From Caldifarciminota bacterium (lineage in GTDB: Bacteria; Hydrothermota; UBA3072; B12-G15): a DNA stretch of 5,072 nt. This document shows, in pieces, positions 1 to 5,072 of this stretch (positions are counted from its first letter, which is position 1; each line of letters begins with the position of its first letter). Position numbers and translations under genes: made by a program. The stretch covers positions 1 through 5,072 of the forward strand of contig JAGGTX010000209.1 in assembly GCA_021163525.1 (NCBI GenBank), read 5' to 3'. A model generated the notes under the pieces. That model was not told the origin of the DNA, did not search any database, and saw only the letters and a list, made by a program, of their open reading frames with translations.

Positions 1-111
1 CTTAAACCCTGCATACTCCATTGCTGTAATGATTGTAGAACCCTCTGGAACATAGTATTTCTTGTTTAAGATGTAAACAGGTATCAATTTATGCTGAACC
101 TCATCCGCCAT
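1..111 (-). CDS. N-terminal fragment of a probable 2Fe-2S ferredoxin-like (beta-grasp) protein
   Basis: The ATG at 109-111 opens a frame that runs without a stop off the window edge, giving 37 residues from MADEVQHKLIPVYILNKKYY to the edge. AAGGAGGT lies at 117-124, five bases before the ATG, which supports this start. The pattern of a short beta strand (IPVYIL), a turn (NKK), a second strand (YYVPEG), then a helix (STIITAMEYAGFK) is the usual opening of a beta-grasp 2Fe-2S domain, where the cluster cysteines come just after such a helix. Those cysteines lie outside the window, so cluster binding cannot be confirmed. The gene follows hdrA by 58 bases on the same strand with no obvious terminator between, so it is probably cotranscribed and may be an electron-carrying partner of the Hdr complex. 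Identification rests on fold pattern and context only. Confidence 0.5.
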   Translation of the reverse strand, partial: MADEVQHKLIPVYILNKKYYVPEGSTIITAMEYAGFK

Positions 112-116
112 TTATA

Positions 117-124
117 ACCTCCTT
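117..124 (-). promoter_or_regulatory. Strong Shine-Dalgarno site of the downstream partial gene
   Basis: Read on the minus strand this is AAGGAGGT followed by TATAA and the ATG at 109-111. The spacing of five bases is good, and the site shows that the small fragment at the window edge is a real translated gene. The 58-base gap between it and the hdrA stop (112-169) is AT-rich, with an ATATATAT run near 147-154. I see no convincing promoter or terminator there. Confidence 0.75.
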
Positions 125-169
125 TTTTATATCCTGCTTGAGAGACATATATATTCCCTAACATACCTT

Positions 170-3100
170 TCATTCATAATCCTCTGTGGCAACCTCAACC
201 ATGTCAAAAACCTGTGTCTTGGCAAGGTTTTTCAGGGTCATGGCACCAGAAGGGCATGCAGCACTGCATGCACCACACCCTTCACACAGGGCTTCATTCA
301 CAACAGAGACCTTGCGTTTCGGGTCAATTGTAATTGCATCATAGGCACAGACATCCCTGCAGAACCCACAACCTGCACATACCTCAATATCAACCTGTGC
401 AATTGTAGGTTCCTTTGTAAGTTCTGGTTTTGAGAATAATGCAAGCACCTTGCCTGCTGCACCTGATGCCTGGGATACTGTATCCGTTATGTCCTTGGGA
501 AACTGTGCAGCACCAGCAATGAAAACACCTGCTGTCACTGTCTCAAGGGGTCGGAGTTTCAGGTGAGCCTCCTGGAGCCAGCCATATATATCCGTGGGGA
601 TACGGAGTTTTGAAGCAAGTTCCTTAACCCCATAACTCGGAACCATTGCTGTTCCAAGCACAACAAGGTCAACCTCAAGTTCAATCCTTTCTCCTGTCAA
701 TGTATCAGCACCCCAGAGAACCACCTTATCACCTCTCTGGAATATCTTGCTCACCTTACCCCTTATGAACACAATGCCCTCTTCTTCCTTTGCCCTTTGA
801 ACAAACTCCTCATAACCTTTACCATTTGACCTGATATCTATATAAAACAGAAATGCCTTTCCATTGTGAACAAAGTGTCTGTAAATGTATGCCTGCTTTG
901 CAAGATACATACAGCATATCCTTGAACAGTACGCAACACCGTGTGCAGGGTCTCTTGAACCTGCGCAGTGGACAAAGGCAACTGTTTCAGGTATTTTCCC
1001 ATCCGATGGCCTTCTGGGTGTTCCTGATGTAGGACCGGAGGCACAAAGAAGCCTCTCAAACTGAAGACCATCAATAACATCGGGAATCTTTCCACCACCA
1101 TACTCAGGTAGTTTTTCTATAGGCATGAGTTCAAAACCCGTGGCAACCACGATGGAACCCACATCTATTTCTTCTATCTTATCCACCATATCGTGCATTA
1201 TTGCCTTTGGTTCACACGCCCTTTCACAGAGACGGCACTCACTACAAACAGCACAACTTATACATCTTTTACCCTCTTCCTTCACCTCCTCCTCTGAAGG
1301 TGTTAAAACTACCTCCTTAAATGTTGTCTGCCTTTCCTCAAGGGGAATTAAGAACTCCTTCATTCTCTCTTTCCTGTAGGCGTGTTCTATATCACCAACA
1401 AGGTTACTTTTGAAGGGCCCTTCATTCTCCCTTCCCTCATATAAGTCTTCTTCCTTGAAAAACCTATCAATGGAGATTGCTGCCCTTTTACCATGCCCAA
1501 CGGCATCAATGAATGTGTTGGGTCCTGTAACTGCATCACCACCTGCAAAGACCTTTGGATTTGATGTCTGGAAGGTTACCTCATCAACCTTGATTGTTCC
1601 CCATGGTGTGAGTTCAATATCTGCATCACCGAGGAAGGAGAGTTCCGGTTTCTCTCCTATTGCAAGTATTACCTCATCCACCTCAACCTCGTATTCCGAG
1701 CCAGGAATGGGAACCGGTCTTCTCCTACCAGATTCATCAGGTTCACCGAGTTTCATCTTTATGAGTTTAACCTTATTTATCCTTCCATTCTCTCCAATAA
1801 ATTCAACGGGATTTGTGAGGAAGGAGAATTTAACTCCTTCCTCCATTGCTGCCTCAACCTCCTCTGGTATAGCAGGCATCTCCTTTCTTGACCTTCTATA
1901 AACAACTGTGACATCACATCCAAGTCTGAGTGCACTCCTTGCAGCATCCATTGCACTGTTACCACCACCAACCACTATCACCCTCTTCCCCAGTTTTATC
2001 TCCTTTTCAAGATTTATCTTCTCAAGAACCTCAACTGCATGGTGTATTCCCTCAAGGTCTTCACCAGGTATGTTCATACCACGGGATTTATGTGCGCCCG
2101 TTGCAATAAAGACAGCATCAAAGTTGTTGAGGAGTTCACTGAACTGGATATCCTTTCCAACCCTGGTGTTGAACCTCATCTCAACACCTATCTTCTTAAC
2201 AATCTCCACCTCTTTTCTCAGAACATCCTTGGGAAGCCTGTATTTGGGAATACCCACAAGGAGCATCCCACCACCTTCGGGAAGGGCATCATAAACTGTA
2301 ACTTTATATCCTTTCTTTCTCAAATCAAATGCAGCAGAAAGGCCTGCTGGACCAGCCCCTATGATTGCAACCTTCTTATCCTTTTCCTCCTCAACAGTAA
2401 GGTCAATCTCAGGTCCACCAAACTTATTAAATTCATAATCTGTTATAAATCTCTTTATCTCCCTTATTGAAACAGGCTGCCCATCAACATCACTCCTTCT
2501 GCATGCGCCCTCACATGGATGAGTGCACACCCTTGCAGCAGTTGCTGCAAAAACAAAATCCCTTTCCTTTCTCACAATCTCCTGCGCCCTGTCAAACTCA
2601 CCAGCCTTTGCAGCAATCACATAACCATGTGCATTCAGATGGATTGGGCATGCAGCCCTGCATGGAGATACACCCCTCTTGTCAATGGTGTAAACACCTG
2701 GCACTGCCTGGTCAAATGGCCTGTAAATGGCCTTTCTCATGTTGAGGCCCATGTTGAATTCATGAGGAACCTGAACAGGACAAACCTCAGCACAATCACC
2801 ACACCCTTTACATAGATCCCAGTCAACATATGGTGATTTTCTCCTCACCTTAACCTTAAAATTTCCCACATAGCCAGAAACTTCTTCAACCTCTGAATAC
2901 GCCATCAGATGGATTCTGGGGTTCTGGGAAACATCCGTCATCTTCGGGGTCTCAATACACTGAGGACAGTCAAGGGTGGGGAATGTTTCGGACAGGAGAA
3001 TCATCTTCCCGCCAATTGTGGGTGTCTTCTCAACAAGATAAACCTCATATCCCCCATCTGCTATATCAAGTGCAGCCTGTATCCCTGCAATACCACCACC

Positions 3101-3538
3101 AATCACAAGCGCCTTTTTATTAATGGGTATCTTCGCAGGGATAAGAGCCATGTTCTTTTTCACCCGCCTCACTGTTGCCTCAACCACCTTTATTGCCTTC
3201 TTTGTTGCCATCTCAGGCATATCCTCGTGTGCCCAAGCAACCTGCTCCCTTATATTGGCTATCTCAACCCTGTATGGATTGAGCCCAGCCCTTGCTGCTG
3301 CATTCCTGAATGTCCTTTCATGCAGGGATGGGGAGCAGTTTGCAACAACAACCCCATCAAGTTTGTATTCCTTTATCGTGTCCTCAACAAGTTTTTGACC
3401 TGGCTCAGAACACATGTAAACATAGTTCTCAGAAAAAACTACTCCAGGTATCTTTTTTGCCTCTTCAGCAACCTTTTTAACATCAATCACACCAGCAATA
3501 TTGAGCCCACAGTGGCATACGAAAACGCCTATCCTCAT
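170..3538 (-). CDS. hdrA: HdrA-like flavoprotein with an inserted GltD/NfnB-type NAD(P)H oxidoreductase module
   Basis: This is the flavin- and Fe-S-containing core subunit of a soluble heterodisulfide-reductase-type complex, 1122 residues, far longer than the roughly 650-residue methanogen HdrA. Residues 1-138 are the HdrA N-terminal domain (C8, C10, C43, C68). Next comes the first FAD Rossmann motif GGGIAG (147-152), the FPTLDCPQC segment (186-194), a 4Fe-4S motif (C243, C246, C249, C253) and PFDQAVP (274-280). Residues about 290-762 are a GltD-like insert, described separately. HdrA then resumes with CX2CX2CX3C (C765, C768, C771, C775), the ATGFE strand (799-803), the Cys-rich region C858, C871, C875, C876, the DIRSNGKGYEEF segment (901-912), and a C-terminal two-cluster ferredoxin (C1054, C1057, C1060, C1064; C1085, C1088, C1091, C1095). 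The start matches the conserved HdrA N-terminus, overlaps the hdrB stop as ATGA, and has a GGGGAG-like ribosome site at 3541-3548. HdrA flavin in characterised complexes bifurcates electrons; here bifurcation or confurcation among NAD(P)H, ferredoxin and the HdrB site is inferred. No in-frame stop or frameshift is seen. Confidence 0.95.
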   Translation of the reverse strand: MRIGVFVCHCGLNIAGVIDVKKVAEEAKKIPGVVFSENYVYMCSEPGQKLVEDTIKEYKLDGVVVANCSPSLHERTFRNAAARAGLNPYRVEIANIREQVAWAHEDMPEMATKKAIKVVEATVRRVKKNMALIPAKIPINKKALVIGGGIAGIQAALDIADGGYEVYLVEKTPTIGGKMILLSETFPTLDCPQCIETPKMTDVSQNPRIHLMAYSEVEEVSGYVGNFKVKVRRKSPYVDWDLCKGCGDCAEVCPVQVPHEFNMGLNMRKAIYRPFDQAVPGVYTIDKRGVSPCRAACPIHLNAHGYVIAAKAGEFDRAQEIVRKERDFVFAATAARVCTHPCEGACRRSDVDGQPVSIREIKRFITDYEFNKFGGPEIDLTVEEEKDKKVAIIGAGPAGLSAAFDLRKKGYKVTVYDALPEGGGMLLVGIPKYRLPKDVLRKEVEIVKKIGVEMRFNTRVGKDIQFSELLNNFDAVFIATGAHKSRGMNIPGEDLEGIHHAVEVLEKINLEKEIKLGKRVIVVGGGNSAMDAARSALRLGCDVTVVYRRSRKEMPAIPEEVEAAMEEGVKFSFLTNPVEFIGENGRINKVKLIKMKLGEPDESGRRRPVPIPGSEYEVEVDEVILAIGEKPELSFLGDADIELTPWGTIKVDEVTFQTSNPKVFAGGDAVTGPNTFIDAVGHGKRAAISIDRFFKEEDLYEGRENEGPFKSNLVGDIEHAYRKERMKEFLIPLEERQTTFKEVVLTPSEEEVKEEGKRCISCAVCSECRLCERACEPKAIMHDMVDKIEEIDVGSIVVATGFELMPIEKLPEYGGGKIPDVIDGLQFERLLCASGPTSGTPRRPSDGKIPETVAFVHCAGSRDPAHGVAYCSRICCMYLAKQAYIYRHFVHNGKAFLFYIDIRSNGKGYEEFVQRAKEEEGIVFIRGKVSKIFQRGDKVVLWGADTLTGERIELEVDLVVLGTAMVPSYGVKELASKLRIPTDIYGWLQEAHLKLRPLETVTAGVFIAGAAQFPKDITDTVSQASGAAGKVLALFSKPELTKEPTIAQVDIEVCAGCGFCRDVCAYDAITIDPKRKVSVVNEALCEGCGACSAACPSGAMTLKNLAKTQVFDMVEVATEDYE
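1253..2671 (-). other. GltD/NfnB-like FAD-NADPH module embedded within HdrA
   Basis: This is the part of hdrA encoding residues about 290-762, absent from canonical HdrA. It opens with a GltD/dihydropyrimidine-dehydrogenase-type Fe-S helical domain: CRAACP (C293, C297) and RVCTHPCEGAC (C338, C342, C346). Then follow an FAD motif GAGPAG (394-399), the family signature EGGGMLLVGIPKYRLPKDVL (421-440), a second dinucleotide site GGGNSAMDAAR (524-534) with VVYRRSRKEMPA (545-556), and the FAD-closing AGGDAVTGPNTFIDAVGHGK (665-684). The arginines after VVYRR are those that commonly contact the 2'-phosphate in this family, so NADPH is favoured over NADH; this is inference. The module has all the landmarks of a working oxidoreductase. 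Its end is marked by RCISC (758-762), after which the HdrA ferredoxin motif resumes. The exact boundaries are approximate. Confidence 0.9.
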
Positions 3539-3548
3539 AATCTCTCCC
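3535..3548 (-). promoter_or_regulatory. hdrB-hdrA ATGA stop/start overlap with its ribosome site
   Basis: On the minus strand the hdrB stop TGA (3535-3537) and the hdrA ATG (3536-3538) share bases as ATGA. The purine-rich AGGGGAGA at 3541-3548, inside the last hdrB codons, is the only ribosome site for hdrA and is weaker than those of its neighbours. This arrangement is typical of translational coupling through ribosome re-initiation, which suits two subunits of one complex. Confidence 0.8.
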
Positions 3549-4416
3549 CTGCTTTCTTAAAAATCCCTTCAGGATTTATAGAGTTGTATTCAAAACCGTA
3601 GGTATTCTCAGGAAGACCAAATGCCACTGCCATTATCTGTGTGAAGTATAGCACTGGCAGTGGGTGAAAATCTGGATACTTCTCCATCACCTTCTTCTGC
3701 CTTGCCTCAAGATTAAAATCACATAGGGGACAACTCAGGATAATGGCATCTGCACCCTGTTGTCTTGCAAGATTCACCATGGTATAGGTCCTGTCAAGAA
3801 CAATATCGGGATTGGAAACAGTGTTGTATGCACCGCAGCACTCCGTTGAATATGGATAATCTATGGCTTTAGCACCAAGGGATTCAAAAAGTCTGTCAAG
3901 CACATACGGCATTTCTACATTATCAATGGCAACCTCTGGAGGCCTCACAAGAAGACAACCATAGTATGGTGCAAACACAAGACCGTTGAGTGGATTCTTT
4001 ACATGTGTCATTATCTCTTCCCATCCTATATCATCCCTCAAAATCTCAAGGAGATGGAGAACTTCCACATCCCCTGCATAATCAATGTTCTCCAGATACA
4101 TAAAATCATTTATCTTATCAAGTTTCTCCCTCTCCCTCTGAACAAGGATATTTGCCCTTTTCAATGTATTGAAACACATTGAACAGAGGGTTACTACCTT
4201 TTCAAACCCATCCTCCTTCACCCGGATAAGGTTTCTGATTGGTGCAAGATGGTGCATAACATCGTCTGATGTCATTGAATAAACAGTTCCACAGCAGTTC
4301 CACCTGGAAAGTTCAACAAATTCAATGCCAAGTTCCTTTGCCACTGCAATGGCGGATATTTCAAAATTCTTTGCTGTTGATTTCAGTGTGCATCCTGGAT
4401 AGTATGCAATCTTCAT
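3535..4416 (-). CDS. hdrB: HdrB-like subunit with two complete CCG domains
   Basis: This is the catalytic-type subunit of the Hdr complex, 293 residues, the usual HdrB size. Both CCG motifs are complete. The first is C9, C41-C42, C78 and C81 (CX31CCX35CX2C); the second is C154, C193-C194, C229 and C232 (CX38CCX34CX2C). In methanogen HdrB these motifs hold two noncubane 4Fe-4S clusters that cleave the CoM-S-S-CoB disulfide, so cluster assembly is expected here, although the bacterial substrate is unknown. There is no signal peptide or membrane segment, so it should act in the cytoplasm. The ATG gives the standard MKIAYYPGCT opening and has AGGAGG five bases upstream at 4422-4427. It lies ten bases after hdrC and overlaps hdrA by four bases, so the three products are probably made in balanced amounts. 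Related CCG proteins (GlpC, LutA, SdhE, HdrD) are less likely given the HdrA and HdrC neighbours. Confidence 0.95.
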   Translation of the reverse strand: MKIAYYPGCTLKSTAKNFEISAIAVAKELGIEFVELSRWNCCGTVYSMTSDDVMHHLAPIRNLIRVKEDGFEKVVTLCSMCFNTLKRANILVQREREKLDKINDFMYLENIDYAGDVEVLHLLEILRDDIGWEEIMTHVKNPLNGLVFAPYYGCLLVRPPEVAIDNVEMPYVLDRLFESLGAKAIDYPYSTECCGAYNTVSNPDIVLDRTYTMVNLARQQGADAIILSCPLCDFNLEARQKKVMEKYPDFHPLPVLYFTQIMAVAFGLPENTYGFEYNSINPEGIFKKAGERL

Positions 4417-4421
4417 TGGTT

Positions 4422-4427
4422 CCTCCT
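4422..4427 (-). promoter_or_regulatory. hdrB Shine-Dalgarno site touching the hdrC stop
   Basis: Read on the minus strand the sequence is TGAGGAGGAACCATG. AGGAGG begins on the last base of the hdrC stop codon TGA (4427-4429) and sits five bases before the hdrB ATG. A ribosome ending hdrC therefore covers the hdrB site, so the two genes are probably translationally coupled. Confidence 0.75.
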
Positions 4428-4834
4428 CAGGCGGTTAACTTCCTGAAAGCAGAGACAAGTGCTATTGGAGGGAATTCTTTCATTTCTTCGGTATCTATCC
4501 TTCTCACAATGAGATAATCCTGATTCTTTCTCAACTCTATCTGTCTGAGTGCCTCCATTATTGCAGCAATATCAATATCCTTTGGACATCTTGTTGAACA
4601 GACAAAACATGAAGCACAAACCCAGTGGGTGTTTGTCCGGAGTATCCTCTCAACCTTTCCAAACTGGAGCAGTCTGAGAACCTGGTTTGGTAGAATTTCC
4701 ATATATGGAACACTGGGGCATCCAGATGAACACTTACCGCACTGATAGCAGGCAAAGACATTCACCCCTGCAAGTTCTTCAACCTTCTTTACAAGGTCAT
4801 TCCTGATTTCTTCAGGCTTTAGTTTAAGTTCCAC
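4427..4834 (-). CDS. hdrC: HdrC-like ferredoxin subunit with two 4Fe-4S clusters
   Basis: This is the small electron-wiring subunit of the Hdr complex, 135 residues, shorter than methanogen HdrC (about 190). Two cubane 4Fe-4S motifs are present: CYQCGKCSSGCP (C29, C32, C35, C39) and CASCFVCSTRCP (C73, C76, C79, C83). They are joined by a helical linker with VLRLLQFGK (52-60), typical of HdrC and related ferredoxin subunits. The tail ends in FPPIALVSAFRKLTA, a C-terminal type I associate with bacterial HdrC. By analogy with HdrABC structures it should pass electrons between HdrA and the HdrB clusters in the cytoplasm; no membrane segment is present. The start is GTG at 4832-4834: an in-frame TAA lies two codons upstream (4838-4840), the next Met is residue 45 after the first cluster motif, and AAAGGAGG precedes the GTG by six bases. 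It is the first gene after the promoter. Confidence 0.93.
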   Translation of the reverse strand: MELKLKPEEIRNDLVKKVEELAGVNVFACYQCGKCSSGCPSVPYMEILPNQVLRLLQFGKVERILRTNTHWVCASCFVCSTRCPKDIDIAAIMEALRQIELRKNQDYLIVRRIDTEEMKEFPPIALVSAFRKLTA

Positions 4835-4840
4835 CCGTTA

Positions 4841-4848
4841 CCTCCTTT
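4841..4848 (-). promoter_or_regulatory. Ribosome site fixing the GTG start of hdrC
   Basis: The minus strand reads AAAGGAGG, then TAACGG, then GTG. The match to the 16S rRNA tail is near perfect and the spacing is six bases. Because an in-frame TAA lies between this site and the GTG, no longer version of HdrC is possible, so the GTG start is secure despite being a non-ATG codon. Confidence 0.85.
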
Positions 4849-4865
4849 TGTTTTATGTGTGTATA

Positions 4866-4894
4866 TTCATAAACTATAATGAATAATTTGTCAA
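4866..4894 (-). promoter_or_regulatory. Predicted sigma70-type promoter of the hdrCBA operon
   Basis: On the minus strand there is a perfect -35 box TTGACA (4889-4894), a 17-base spacer and a -10 box TATGAA (4866-4871; four of six consensus bases). Transcription would start near 4859, leaving a leader of about 25 bases that includes the hdrC ribosome site. Directly upstream of the -35 box is an A/T-only tract (GATTTTAAATTTTAA, about 4896-4910) of the kind that acts as an UP element for the RNA polymerase alpha subunit. I saw no clear inverted-repeat operator. The call rests on sequence and position only. Confidence 0.6.
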
Positions 4895-4914
4895 CTTAAA
4901 ATTTAAAATCAGCG

Positions 4915-4950
4915 AAAAATCATATAAAGGTTTATTCTGGTTAAGCCTTT
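4915..4950 (-). terminator. Possible weak hairpin terminator of the upstream gene
   Basis: Nine bases after the stop of the upstream gene the minus strand reads AAAGGCTTA, a seven-base loop ACCAGAA, then TAAACCTTT (4926-4950). This can form a nine-position stem with one C-A mismatch. A run of five T follows at 4915-4919, after a six-base gap. The stem has only two G-C pairs, so it is weak. It could partly separate the upstream gene from the hdr promoter, or it may be chance in an AT-rich gap. Confidence 0.3.
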
Positions 4951-4958
4951 TAAAATAA

Positions 4959-5072
4959 TCAATACCCCTCTGCAAGTTTCTTTATAATGGTCTTCAGTTC
5001 CTCAAGGTGGACAATGTTGTAATCGGCGAACCCTCCACCTATCCTTACTGTTTTGCAACCTGCAAGCATACC
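4959..5072 (-). CDS. C-terminal fragment of an unrecognised protein
   Basis: The minus strand carries an open frame from the window edge to a TGA at 4959-4961, encoding the last 37 residues of a protein: GMLAGCKTVRIGGGFADYNI, then a charged helix VHLEELKTIIKKLAEGY. A strand, a glycine-rich turn (GGGF) and a final amphipathic helix suggest the end of an alpha/beta domain, with GGG possibly in a ligand-binding loop. I do not recognise the family from this piece. It reads in the same direction as the hdr genes, but it is separated from them by 124 bases with a promoter and a possible terminator, so it is probably not in the same primary transcript. Being a real gene is supported by coding character and the short remaining gap. 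Confidence 0.6.
   Translation of the reverse strand, partial: GMLAGCKTVRIGGGFADYNIVHLEELKTIIKKLAEGY

Noticed and set aside
140..160. ATATATAT run between hdrA and the next gene as an internal promoter
   Set aside because: No plausible -35 box lies at the right distance upstream, and the short 58-base gap is compatible with simple cotranscription.
1410..1901. A plus-strand open frame of 163 codons within hdrA
   Set aside because: The translation is very rich in Ser, Pro and Thr and matches no family I know. It is the mirror of the conserved NADP-binding part of the HdrA insert.
1253..2671. Possibility that the HdrA-GltD join is a misassembly or a cloning chimera
   Set aside because: The frame is continuous, both junctions fall at domain boundaries, HdrA landmarks resume in the correct order after the insert, and base composition looks the same on both sides.
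170..3538. Selenocysteine (in-frame TGA) in HdrA, known in some Hdr systems
   Set aside because: The frame has no internal stop codon, and the Fe-S motifs described all have cysteine codons.
2909..3601. A plus-strand open frame of 230 codons across the hdrA/hdrB junction
   Set aside because: It is antisense to strongly conserved HdrA and HdrB sequence, has no ribosome site I can see, and its translation is low-complexity with many Cys, Asn and His residues typical of an antisense shadow.
4915..4930. An archaeal TATA-like box (TTTATATG on the minus strand) as the operon promoter
   Set aside because: It overlaps the possible hairpin and would give a leader of roughly 60 bases or more with no clear BRE. 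The TTGACA/TATGAA pair with a 17-base spacer close to hdrC is a better fit.

Overview
The window is a compact minus-strand operon from an anaerobic prokaryote. It encodes a soluble heterodisulfide-reductase-type (Hdr) electron-transfer complex. In transcription order (high to low coordinates) it holds: the 3' end of an unrecognised gene (4959-5072); a 124-base gap with a possible weak hairpin and a good sigma70-type promoter; hdrC (4427-4834); hdrB (3535-4416); a very long hdrA (170-3538); and the first 37 codons of a probable 2Fe-2S ferredoxin-like gene (1-111). No RNA gene, mobile element, CRISPR array or substantial repeat was seen. Apart from the 124-base gap and a 58-base gap at 112-169, the window is coding.

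The TTGACA-type promoter, strong GGAGG ribosome sites and Hdr type (soluble HdrABC with a GltD-like module inside HdrA) point to a bacterium, probably a strict anaerobe with Wood-Ljungdahl, sulfur or syntrophic metabolism. Frequent AGG (Arg) and ATA (Ile) codons hint at a thermophile, but this is weak. The phylum cannot be fixed from the window.

The three complete genes should work as one cytoplasmic complex. HdrB carries two complete CCG motifs for the two noncubane 4Fe-4S clusters of the reductase site. HdrC carries two cubane clusters that wire HdrB to HdrA. HdrA carries the flavin expected to split or merge electron pairs, plus several Fe-S clusters. The notable feature is that HdrA is interrupted, after its PFDQAVP segment, by about 470 residues of a complete GltD/NfnB-like FAD and NADPH oxidoreductase. 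The protein can therefore probably exchange electrons directly with NAD(P)H, without a hydrogenase or a separate MvhD or Flx subunit (none is in the window). Two cysteines missing from the front of this inserted module appear to be present at its far end, suggesting a cluster closed by the two insertion junctions.

The physiological disulfide or other acceptor is not shown by the sequence. Bacteria with this set generally lack CoM-S-S-CoB, and in acetogens such complexes are linked to methylene-tetrahydrofolate reductase. The genes beyond position 1 would be the best clue.
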